Assembly: GCA_027023145.1 (NCBI GenBank)
Contig: JALVWV010000325.1
Location: 1-5,695 of the forward strand
Origin: Campylobacteraceae bacterium
GTDB lineage: Bacteria; Campylobacterota; Campylobacteria; Campylobacterales; Sulfurovaceae
Direction of reading: 5' to 3'
Length of the DNA stretch: 5,695 bases
Shown here: positions 1-5,284 of the stretch, one piece after another
How the letters are laid out: every line of letters begins with the position of its first letter
How positions within the stretch are numbered: the first letter of the stretch is position 1
Position numbers and translations under genes: made by a program
The notes under the pieces: model-generated
Seen by the model: the letters and a program-made list of their open reading frames with translations, nothing else
Told to the model about the DNA's origin: nothing
The model's database searches: none

Positions 1-204
1 CGCTACAAAGGTCTGGGTGAAATGAACCCCGAACAACTCTGGGAGACTACCATGACCCCTGAGAACCGCCGACTGCTCCAGGTCACTATCCACGACTTCG
101 ACGAAGCAAGCGATACGTTTACCCTCTTCATGGGCGATGAGGTTGAACCCCGCCGAAACTACATCGAAACCCATGCCAAAGATGTCAAACATTTGGATGT
201 TTGA
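1..204 (+). CDS. gyrB: DNA gyrase subunit B, C-terminal end (partial)
   Basis: This is the last 67 residues of GyrB, the ATPase subunit of DNA gyrase, which introduces negative supercoils. The frame is open from base 1, so the start lies outside the window. The visible part is the conserved C-terminal end of the TOPRIM/tail region. It opens with RYKGLGEMNPEQLWETTM, followed by the MGDEVEPRR motif and an ending in HLDV, close to the usual bacterial NLD(I/V) terminus. The stop TGA (202-204) overlaps the ATG of the next gene by one base, which suggests translational coupling. In Campylobacterota gyrB commonly sits close to dnaA-dnaN, so the replication origin may lie upstream; that is an inference. 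ParE has a similar tail, but the MNPEQLWETTM and VEPRR sequences fit GyrB well. Confidence 0.96.
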   Translation, partial: RYKGLGEMNPEQLWETTMTPENRRLLQVTIHDFDEASDTFTLFMGDEVEPRRNYIETHAKDVKHLDV

Positions 205-1658
205 TGCTGATCTCTGAGCAGGAGGAGCGAACCCGAAAGTTTAAATTGGCTCTACGAGCTGGATTGCCCGTTTTGATCTTGATAGGCTTGGTGATCTATG
301 GAACCTTTTTTCAGGGCAGAAGTTTCTATTTGGGTCCCAAAGAGGCGTTGCTGGCTGCTGCTTTGGTTTTTATTACAACCTATTTTATCTTCTTTATTCT
401 CGAAGAAGATGGCAAAAAAACCTTGGTAGACCACGAAACAAATAGCTACAATTACCCTGCATTCCTCACACACTATAAGAGACACAAACCCCAATCATTG
501 GGGCTTTTGATCTTTGACAATCTTGACACGATCCATGAAAACTACGGCATCGATGATATCAACAGCATGTTTCGCTCCTTGGTGGATCGCCTTGACCGCA
601 CTCTCTCGACGCACCAGATACGCAACGCTGTCCTCGGGCGAAAACAGGGAGCAGAATTTCTCATCGGGTGCGATTCGGATGAAGAGGCATTGCGCGAAGC
701 ACTTGCGTCATTTGTATCCAGTCACCCTTCAATCCACGCCATTGAGCTTAACTACCGCTTCGGAACCCTCAGCCAGCCGGAGGGGGATTTGGAAAAGGCT
801 CTTTGGCAGATTCGCAATATGATTGTCGCTCAACAGCGCGAACACGCTTCCTTGGTGATCAAGCCACCTGCCCCAGTCAACAAAAAAAGCTTTGATGCCC
901 TAGAGCAGAACATTGTGGAGGCGATCCAGAATAACCAGATTGTTTTTAGCTTCCGCCCCCTTTTCAATACCAAGCGCCAAGCCATCGATACATACGAGAT
1001 CGCCGTCACACTCCAGCCAACAGCAGGGGAGTCCATCCCGCCACGCATCTATCTTCCCATCGTCAATCGCCTTGGATTTGGGCGCGAGTACGATTTGGCT
1101 ATTTTGAAACGCACGATAAGTCTCCTGCCCTTGGTCGACGAGAACATAGCATTCAGTTTCAACCTCTCCCCTTTCTCGCTGCGCAACCGTGACTTCCAGA
1201 CCAAAGCATTTGACATCGTGACGCAAAGCGGGGTCAACCCTTCTCGTCTGATTGTTGAACTCTATGAGCGAAAAACCCACCACAACCTCGAAGGGTACCT
1301 CACGACGCTAAAAGCTTTTCGCGTTCAAGGTTTTCGCATCTGTATCGACAACTTTGGCTCCTCCAATGCTTCGATGGAGTACATACGCCATTTCAAGTTT
1401 GATATGGTACAGTTTGACCGCGACTATGTCAGCAAACTGGATGACCAGAGCAATTGCACTATGCTCCAGTCTTTGGTGGAAATGTCCCAAAAACTGGGGA
1501 TCACAACTGTTGCAAAGTGGGTCGACAGACCATCACAAAAAGAGAAATTGATCGCCATGGGCATCGACTACCTCCAAGGGTTTGGTGTCGCCAAACCCCT
1601 CTCAGAAACGCAGCTGATCCATGCCTACAATCTTCCAACACTCAAGGAGCCTTCATGA
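204..1658 (+). CDS. Membrane-anchored protein with degenerate GGDEF and EAL domains
   Basis: A 484-residue protein with two predicted membrane helices (about residues 18-36 and 47-66) followed by a cytoplasmic region. Residues about 98-220 resemble a GGDEF fold, but the signature is QGAEF (148-152), so cyclase activity is unlikely. Residues about 230-475 are an EAL domain. The EAL motif reads EIA (265-267). N320 (NLS), E352, D382 and Q458 (QGF) are kept. The second Asp of DDFG is Asn383, the usual Lys of KID is Gln403, and the AEGVE motif is AKWVD with Lys438 replacing the metal-binding Glu. Phosphodiesterase activity is therefore doubtful; a cyclic di-GMP sensor or protein-interaction role is an inference. 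ATG204 overlaps the gyrB stop; TTG201 is an alternative start. No clear Shine-Dalgarno site is visible, so translation probably depends on gyrB ribosomes. The 3' end overlaps queF by 4 nt. Confidence 0.9.
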   Translation: MLISEQEERTRKFKLALRAGLPVLILIGLVIYGTFFQGRSFYLGPKEALLAAALVFITTYFIFFILEEDGKKTLVDHETNSYNYPAFLTHYKRHKPQSLGLLIFDNLDTIHENYGIDDINSMFRSLVDRLDRTLSTHQIRNAVLGRKQGAEFLIGCDSDEEALREALASFVSSHPSIHAIELNYRFGTLSQPEGDLEKALWQIRNMIVAQQREHASLVIKPPAPVNKKSFDALEQNIVEAIQNNQIVFSFRPLFNTKRQAIDTYEIAVTLQPTAGESIPPRIYLPIVNRLGFGREYDLAILKRTISLLPLVDENIAFSFNLSPFSLRNRDFQTKAFDIVTQSGVNPSRLIVELYERKTHHNLEGYLTTLKAFRVQGFRICIDNFGSSNASMEYIRHFKFDMVQFDRDYVSKLDDQSNCTMLQSLVEMSQKLGITTVAKWVDRPSQKEKLIAMGIDYLQGFGVAKPLSETQLIHAYNLPTLKEPS

Positions 1659-2032
1659 AATACGGTGAACAAGAGATACACGACTTCGATATCCACTCTG
1701 AGGAGCACTACTGGCCCAATACACATGACAAAAACTACACCATTGACATCGAACTTCCTGAGTTTATGTGCCGCTGCCCTCGGTCAGGCTATCCCGATTT
1801 TGCTACCCTCAAGCTCAGCTACTGCCCAAACAAGCATGTGATTGAACTCAAAGCACTCAAACTCTATATCAACACTTTTATTGATCGTTACATCTCTCAC
1901 GAGAACAGTGCCAATGAGATCTTCGATACCCTCCAAAAAGGGCTCCAACCCAAATGGATACGCCTCGAAGCCGACTTCAACCCTCGTGGCAATATCCATA
2001 CTGTCATTACTATTGACAGCCGCGATCAGTAA
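1655..2032 (+). CDS. queF: NADPH-dependent 7-cyano-7-deazaguanine reductase (preQ0 reductase)
   Basis: QueF reduces the nitrile of preQ0 to the primary amine preQ1 with two NADPH, the last free-base step before insertion into tRNA in queuosine biosynthesis. The protein has 125 residues, a short type I (single-domain, YkvM-like) form rather than the long E. coli type. The active-site segment CPRSGYPDFA holds the nucleophile Cys41 and the proton-transfer residue Asp48. The QueF signature ELKALKLY (64-71) and the substrate-binding His82-Glu83 pair are present. The start at 1655 is chosen because AAGGAG (1644-1649) lies 5 nt upstream and because the protein then begins where the family does; an upstream in-frame extension to 1454 would run inside the EAL gene. 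The ATGA overlap indicates coupling to the preceding gene. No other queuosine gene is in view. Confidence 0.97.
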   Translation: MKYGEQEIHDFDIHSEEHYWPNTHDKNYTIDIELPEFMCRCPRSGYPDFATLKLSYCPNKHVIELKALKLYINTFIDRYISHENSANEIFDTLQKGLQPKWIRLEADFNPRGNIHTVITIDSRDQ

Positions 2033-2069
2033 TTCTATGACAATTTGACATATTTTTATCCTCGATCTT

Positions 2070-2106
2070 CTCCTTTGGGTATCATACCGATATCGATCCA
2101 AAGGAG
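2070..2106 (+). promoter_or_regulatory. Inverted repeat that can sequester the HTH gene's ribosome binding site
   Basis: CTCCTTTGG at 2070-2078 is perfectly complementary to CCAAAGGAG at 2098-2106. A G-U pair (2079/2097) and a T-A pair (2080/2096) can extend the stem to 11 pairs around a 15-nt loop. The right arm contains the Shine-Dalgarno AAGGAG (2101-2106), 5 nt before the ATG at 2112. In RNA this would hide the site and lower translation. It forms only on transcripts that start upstream of 2070, for example queF readthrough. A transcript from the possible -10 at 2080-2085 would lack the left arm. No U-run follows, so it is not an intrinsic terminator. It could also be a DNA operator. The pairing is seen directly; its function is inferred. 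Confidence 0.45.
2078..2088 (+). promoter_or_regulatory. Possible -10 box inside a small palindrome upstream of the HTH gene
   Basis: GGTAT-C-ATACC is a perfect 5-bp inverted repeat with a one-base centre. It contains TATCAT (2080-2085), a 5/6 match to the sigma70 -10 box. No convincing -35 lies 16-18 bp upstream, although the stretch at 2051-2059 is T-rich, as in Campylobacterota promoters. A palindrome over a -10 box just ahead of a small HTH gene would be a natural autoregulatory operator, but this is inference only. Transcription from here would start near 2092. Confidence 0.3.
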
Positions 2107-2111
2107 TAACC

Positions 2112-2372
2112 ATGGAGATCCATTTTCACAACATCATGCAGCGTCTTGAGACGGTTTTGCGCGAGAAGAAAAACAAAGAAAAAATCCTGAACAAAGAGCT
2201 CGCTGCTGAGCTTGGTCTCACCCCTGACTATTATGCTGTCATCAAAAAGCGGGGCAAGGTGCCGTACCTTTCTCTTGCCCTTTTTGCCCAAAAGGAGCGC
2301 CTCAACCTCAACTGGCTCCTTCTCGGCTCCCCACCCAAGCATATTTGCAAAGGTTCTCTTAAGGCGTCTTGA
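2112..2372 (+). CDS. Small CI-repressor-like helix-turn-helix protein
   Basis: An 86-residue basic protein, probably a DNA-binding regulator. Residues about 25-72 match the layout of the phage CI/Xre-like N-terminal HTH domain: a first helix ending in KELAAELGL, a turn, a recognition-helix segment TPDYYAVIKKRGKVP, then a helix ending in LNLNWLLLG, like the (D/N)WLLxG ending of many CI-type domains. There is no C-terminal peptidase or dimerisation domain; only about 14 residues follow, so it is a stand-alone HTH domain. The start is supported by AAGGAG 5 nt upstream, itself inside an inverted repeat. The gene follows queF by 79 nt, and its stop codon overlaps the -35 box of the next gene's promoter. 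Targets cannot be read from the sequence; the gene itself or the adjacent DUF2853 gene are guesses. No neighbouring phage genes are visible. Confidence 0.85.
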   Translation: MEIHFHNIMQRLETVLREKKNKEKILNKELAAELGLTPDYYAVIKKRGKVPYLSLALFAQKERLNLNWLLLGSPPKHICKGSLKAS

Positions 2373-2397
2373 CCTATCCATCCCCGTATGCTATAAT
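2369..2397 (+). promoter_or_regulatory. Strong sigma70-type promoter for the DUF2853 gene
   Basis: A -35 box TTGACC (2369-2374, 5/6 match) and a perfect -10 box TATAAT (2392-2397) are separated by exactly 17 bp. TGC directly before the -10 (2389-2391) makes it an extended -10. Transcription should start near 2404, giving a leader of about 25 nt that carries the AAGGAG of the downstream gene. The -35 overlaps the stop codon of the preceding HTH gene. This is the best consensus promoter in the window. Confidence 0.85.
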
Positions 2398-2428
2398 AAC
2401 CTATTCCAATTATACAGAAGGAGACACA

Positions 2429-2767
2429 ATGGGCGCACGCGACGACAAAATCGCTAAGTACATCGATGAAAATAAAAAGCTCGGTCTCGGACTCTCCGAT
2501 GACCTCATCACCAAAGTAACGGTAGGGCTCGGTCCTTCCATCTACAAAAAGGATTCCGAGACCGTATCCTGCTCCGACGCAGCCGAGCTCGAACGTGTCA
2601 AGAAAAACTACCTCATCAAAAAGCTTGGCTGCACAGAGAGTCCCCAGCTTGATGACGCCATCAAGGATGTCTGCGCAAAAATGGGATCGTCCAACCGCAA
2701 CAAATACCGCGCGCTCTTTTATGGACTGCTGGCCAGCAACTTCAAAAAAGAGAGTGTGTACGCCTGA
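2429..2767 (+). CDS. DUF2853 family protein of unknown function
   Basis: A 112-residue soluble, probably all-helical protein that I recognise as DUF2853. The recognition rests on TKVTVGLGPSIY (28-39), KKNYLIKKLG (58-67) and SNRNKYRALFYGLL (88-101), ending in FKKESVYA. The family is found in varied bacteria, and I know of no established function. There is no signal peptide, membrane segment or evident catalytic motif. Three cysteines (48, 68, 82) are present without a metal-binding spacing. The ATG at 2429 is chosen because AAGGAG (2418-2423) lies 5 nt upstream. An in-frame start near 2369 would add 20 residues that lie over the promoter. The gene appears monocistronic, with its own strong promoter, and is convergent with dcd 29 nt away; no intrinsic terminator is visible between them. 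The family call is from memory of its motifs. Confidence 0.88.
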   Translation: MGARDDKIAKYIDENKKLGLGLSDDLITKVTVGLGPSIYKKDSETVSCSDAAELERVKKNYLIKKLGCTESPQLDDAIKDVCAKMGSSNRNKYRALFYGLLASNFKKESVYA

Positions 2768-2796
2768 CGAATACATGCTGGGGCAGAAACAATCCC

Positions 2797-3363
2797 TTAC
2801 CCCTCCTTGAGAATCCTTGGTAGGGTGATCCCCGTTTGGCTCTGATACTTCCCTTTGCGATCAGCATAGGTGGTTTCGCACGCTTCATCCCCCTGAAGGA
2901 AGAGCACCTGTGCGATCCCTTCGTTGGCGTAGATTTTGGCAGGCAGAGGGGTGGTGTTGGAGATTTCGATGGTGATGTGCCCTTCGAATCCAGGTTCAAA
3001 AGGGGTGACATTGACAATGATGCCACAGCGAGCGTAGGTGCTTTTGCCCAGACAGATCGCCAACGTGTCGGAGGGCATTCTGAAGTATTCGATGGTGCGT
3101 GCGAGCGCAAAAGAATTGGGGGGGACGATGCAGATGTCGCCTTTGAAATCGACGACATTGTTTTCGTTGAAGTCTTTGGGATCAACCACTTCAGCGTTGA
3201 TGTTGGTGAAAATCTTGAACTCGTCGGCGACACGGATATCGTAGCCATAGCTGCTCAGCCCATAACTGATAATGCCTTTACCAATGAGGTCTTCGCTGAA
3301 TGGGGTGATCATCCCATGTTCACGCGACATTTCTCGTATCCACTTATCCGATTTGAGTCCCAT
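2797..3363 (-). CDS. dcd: dCTP deaminase
   Basis: Dcd deaminates dCTP to dUTP, feeding dUTPase and thymidylate synthesis. The 188 residues are close to the usual 185-195. The trimeric dUTPase-like fold is shown by SSYGYDIR (37-44), the nucleotide-binding GKSTYAR (106-112), and the active-site region EPGFEGHITIEISN (123-136), in which Glu133 corresponds to the catalytic Glu of E. coli Dcd. The C-terminal segment GKYQSQTG resembles the lid sequence of the family. I cannot tell from sequence alone whether the enzyme is bifunctional (dCTP to dUMP). The start at 3363 (MGLKSDKWI) has AAGGAC 4 nt upstream; a longer frame to 3465 would add 34 low-complexity Lys/Ser residues covering the promoter region. 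It is divergent from accB, an arrangement I recall from other Campylobacterota. Confidence 0.97.
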   Translation of the reverse strand: MGLKSDKWIREMSREHGMITPFSEDLIGKGIISYGLSSYGYDIRVADEFKIFTNINAEVVDPKDFNENNVVDFKGDICIVPPNSFALARTIEYFRMPSDTLAICLGKSTYARCGIIVNVTPFEPGFEGHITIEISNTTPLPAKIYANEGIAQVLFLQGDEACETTYADRKGKYQSQTGITLPRILKEG

Positions 3364-3438
3364 TTTTGTCCTTTTTGAGCCTTTTTGGCTCTGTTTTGCG
3401 CCATTTGAGTCGATTTTGGATCCAAATAACACACTTTT
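3363..3438 (+). promoter_or_regulatory. Helically phased T-tracts in the dcd/accB intergenic region
   Basis: T-runs of 3-5 bases lie at 3363-3367, 3372-3376, 3382-3386, 3394-3397, 3404-3406, 3414-3417 and 3435-3438, so successive centres are about 9-11 bp apart, with one turn (around 3425) occupied by an A-rich step. Periodic T-rich DNA upstream of the -10 box, in place of a -35 box, is a known feature of Campylobacter and Helicobacter sigma70 promoters. Phased tracts also bend DNA. The leftmost tract overlaps the first codon of dcd and others lie in its leader, where they appear as A-runs, so not all may serve accB. Confidence 0.5.
3377..3391 (-). other. Small hairpin in the dcd mRNA leader
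   Basis: GAGCC-N5-GGCTC is a perfect 5-bp, GC-rich stem with a 5-nt loop (A-rich in the dcd transcript). It ends 3 nt before the AAGGAC ribosome binding site of dcd. It could affect mRNA stability or ribosome access. No U-run follows on the minus strand, so it is not a terminator. It may be a chance result of the repetitive T-tract DNA. Confidence 0.3.
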
Positions 3439-3450
3439 GCAGTAAGATTG

Positions 3451-3459
3451 TGGTATTAT
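3451..3459 (+). promoter_or_regulatory. Extended -10 promoter for accB
   Basis: TGG-TATTAT has the TGn extension and a 5/6 -10 box (3454-3459). No -35 box is found at 16-18 bp, but periodic T-tracts lie upstream, as expected for Campylobacterota sigma70 promoters. Transcription would start near 3466, giving a leader of about 26 nt with AGGAG (3481-3485) 6 nt before the accB ATG. Confidence 0.6.
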
Positions 3460-3460
3460 A
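3455..3460 (-). promoter_or_regulatory. Possible -10 box for dcd, overlapping the accB -10
   Basis: On the minus strand these bases read TATAAT, a perfect -10 box, lying almost exactly over the plus-strand TATTAT. No recognisable -35 is found at the right spacing. If it is used, dcd would have a leader of about 85 nt containing the GAGCC hairpin, and dcd and accB would compete for RNA polymerase. An AT-rich sequence readily gives such matches on both strands, so the call is weak. Confidence 0.3.
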
Positions 3461-3491
3461 TCCAACTTAAAATTCAGGACAGGAGTCCCCT

Positions 3492-3941
3492 ATGAAGTTG
3501 GATGAGATCAAAGAACTTGCCCGAATCTTCGGCAAAAGCAAATTGGATAAAATGAAAATCAAGATGAAAGATTTTGAGTTGGAGATGGAAAAGGGGGGTG
3601 AGGCTCCAACACCAGCTACTGTCGTGGCTCCTGCTGCCGCCCCTGCTCCGGTCACTCCGCCTCCCGCTCCCGTTGAAGCAGCAGCAGAAGTTCCTGCCAA
3701 AGGAGATATCATCTCCTCCCCCATGGTCGGCACCTACTATGCTTCTCCTTCTCCGGATTCCCCCCCATTTGTCACAGTAGGAGACATCGTCAAAAAAGGA
3801 CAACCCCTCTGCATCCTCGAAGCGATGAAGATCATGAACGAGCTTGATGCCGAGTTTGATTGCAAAATCATCGACATCCTTGTCGAAGATGGAGAGGCGG
3901 TCGAGTACGACAAGCCCCTCTTTGTCGTCGAGAAGCTCTGA
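3492..3941 (+). CDS. accB: Biotin carboxyl carrier protein of acetyl-CoA carboxylase
   Basis: AccB carries biotin between biotin carboxylase (AccC) and the carboxyltransferase (AccA/AccD, not in the window) in the first committed step of fatty acid synthesis. Of its 149 residues, about 1-33 form a charged helical N-terminal segment that typically contacts AccC. Residues 37-68 are an Ala/Pro-rich flexible linker, and 72-149 are the biotinyl domain. The biotinylation motif EAMKIMNE places biotin on Lys113. The thumb characteristic of bacterial AccB, ASPSPDSPPF (84-93), is present, which separates it from other biotinyl or lipoyl domains. The start is supported by AGGAG 6 nt upstream. accC begins 2 nt after the stop codon. 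Expression likely comes from the extended -10 promoter near 3455. Confidence 0.98.
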   Translation: MKLDEIKELARIFGKSKLDKMKIKMKDFELEMEKGGEAPTPATVVAPAAAPAPVTPPPAPVEAAAEVPAKGDIISSPMVGTYYASPSPDSPPFVTVGDIVKKGQPLCILEAMKIMNELDAEFDCKIIDILVEDGEAVEYDKPLFVVEKL

Positions 3942-3943
3942 TC

Positions 3944-5284
3944 ATGGCTCAGATCAAGCGGATTCTGATCGCCAACCGGGGGGAGATTGCCCTCCGTGCG
4001 ATCCGGACGATCAAGGAAATGGGAAAAGAGGCTGTTGCGGTCTATTCTACTGGCGACAAAGAGGCCGGGTATCTTCGCTTTGCCGATGCATCGATCTGCA
4101 TTGGGAGCGAAAAAAGTGCGGACAGTTATCTGAACATTCCGGCGATCATCTCTGCGGCAGAACTGGCGGAGTGCGATGCCATCTTTCCCGGCTATGGCTT
4201 TTTGAGCGAAAACCAGGATTTTGTCGAAATCTGTGAGCGCCATGGGATTAAATTCATTGGCCCTACCGTTGAGGTGATGCAGTTGATGAGCGACAAATCC
4301 AAAGCCAAACAGGTGATGGCCGAAGCGGGCGTCCCGACCATCCCCGGCAGCAACGGTGCGGTGCGCAATGCCAAAGAAGCCCGTAAGCTGGCCAATGAGA
4401 TGGGCTATCCAGTCATCCTCAAGGCGGCTGCTGGCGGCGGCGGACGCGGGATGCGGGTGGTCGATGCGCCTGAGCGGATGGACAATGCCTTTCTCGCCTG
4501 TGAATCCGAAGCCGTAGGGGCGTTTGGCGATGGCACCCTCTACATGGAGAAATTCATCGAAGCCCCTCGCCACGTCGAAGTCCAAGTAATGGGGGACAGC
4601 CACGGAAACGCCATTCACCTTGGTGAGCGTGACTGTTCGATGCAGCGCCGCCACCAGAAACTGATCGAAGAGTCTCCGGCACAGGTGCTTGATGATGCCC
4701 GCCGTACGGAGCTGCATGAAGCGGCTGTGCGTGCGACCAAACACATCGGGTATGAAAATGCCGGGACGTTTGAGTTCCTCGTCGATAAGCATAACGATTT
4801 TTATTTTATGGAGATGAATACCCGCCTCCAAGTGGAACACTGTGTGAGTGAGGAGGTGAGTGGAATGGACATCATCGAGTGGATGATTCGTGTCGCCGAA
4901 GGAGAAGCGCTACCCAAACAGGAAGAGATTCATCTTGATGGTCATGCCATCGAGTGCCGGATTACCGCTGAAGATCCCGTGAGCTTCCTCCCCAGCCCCG
5001 GTAAGATCGTCAAATGGATCGCCCCAGGGGGCAAAGATGTCCGGATTGATACGCATGCTTTTTGTGGCTACACCGTACCAACGCACTACGATTCGATGGT
5101 GGGCAAGCTCATCGTCTGGGCGCCTACCCGGGAACGCGCTATTGCCAAAATGCAGCGGGCATTGGATGAGTTTGAGGTCGAGGGAATCCGTACGACGATT
5201 GACTTCCATCGCAAGATGATGCGCAACCCTGATTTCCGCACCAACAACTTCGATACCAAGTACCTTGAGGATTATGCCGGATGA
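3944..5284 (+). CDS. accC: Biotin carboxylase subunit of acetyl-CoA carboxylase
   Basis: AccC uses ATP and bicarbonate to carboxylate the biotin on AccB. Its 446 residues match the family length (E. coli 449). The N-terminal domain starts with ILIANRGEIALR. The ATP-grasp region follows, with ATP-binding lysines 118 and 160 and the glycine loop GGGGRGM (164-170). Then come RDCSMQRRHQKLIEE (229-243, Lys239), the metal-binding Glu277 and Glu290, and EMNTRLQVEH (290-299) with Arg294 and Glu298, then Arg339. All expected catalytic residues appear intact. There is no fused biotinyl domain, consistent with the separate accB upstream. ATG3944 matches the family start; an in-frame extension to 3860 lies inside accB. 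No good Shine-Dalgarno site precedes it, so translation probably depends on ribosomes finishing accB 2 nt upstream. A stand-alone pyruvate carboxylase A subunit is similar but less likely next to accB. Confidence 0.97.
   Translation: MAQIKRILIANRGEIALRAIRTIKEMGKEAVAVYSTGDKEAGYLRFADASICIGSEKSADSYLNIPAIISAAELAECDAIFPGYGFLSENQDFVEICERHGIKFIGPTVEVMQLMSDKSKAKQVMAEAGVPTIPGSNGAVRNAKEARKLANEMGYPVILKAAAGGGGRGMRVVDAPERMDNAFLACESEAVGAFGDGTLYMEKFIEAPRHVEVQVMGDSHGNAIHLGERDCSMQRRHQKLIEESPAQVLDDARRTELHEAAVRATKHIGYENAGTFEFLVDKHNDFYFMEMNTRLQVEHCVSEEVSGMDIIEWMIRVAEGEALPKQEEIHLDGHAIECRITAEDPVSFLPSPGKIVKWIAPGGKDVRIDTHAFCGYTVPTHYDSMVGKLIVWAPTRERAIAKMQRALDEFEVEGIRTTIDFHRKMMRNPDFRTNNFDTKYLEDYAG

Noticed and set aside
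1454..1654. Upstream in-frame extension of queF
   Set aside because: It lies in the wrong frame inside the EAL gene; the start at 1655 has a good ribosome binding site and gives the normal QueF length.
2045..2050. Perfect TTGACA as a -35 box after queF
   Set aside because: No -10-like sequence occurs 16-18 bp downstream; the nearest candidate, TATCAT at 2080, is 29 bp away.
2231..2776. 181-codon open frame on the minus strand over the HTH and DUF2853 genes
   Set aside because: It covers two genes with good ribosome binding sites and family motifs, has no recognisable domain, and spans the strong plus-strand promoter.
2780..2803. GGGG...CCCC pairing between the DUF2853 gene and dcd as a bidirectional terminator
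   Set aside because: Only four pairs with a 16-nt loop and no T-run on either side; not a convincing intrinsic terminator.
3377..3391. GAGCC hairpin as a transcription terminator
   Set aside because: No U-run follows on the minus strand, and on the plus strand no gene is transcribed into it; kept only as a leader hairpin candidate.
3364..3465. 34-residue N-terminal extension of Dcd
   Set aside because: The extra residues are low-complexity, lie over the T-tract promoter region, and the family start with a ribosome binding site is at 3363.
3612..3690. Repetitive Ala/Pro codons in accB as a DNA repeat
   Set aside because: This is the flexible Ala/Pro linker typical of AccB; the repetition is at the amino-acid level and expected.
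3737..4840. 367-codon open frame on the minus strand
   Set aside because: It lies opposite accB/accC, which match known families over their full length; its translation has no recognisable domain and reflects codon bias of the real genes.
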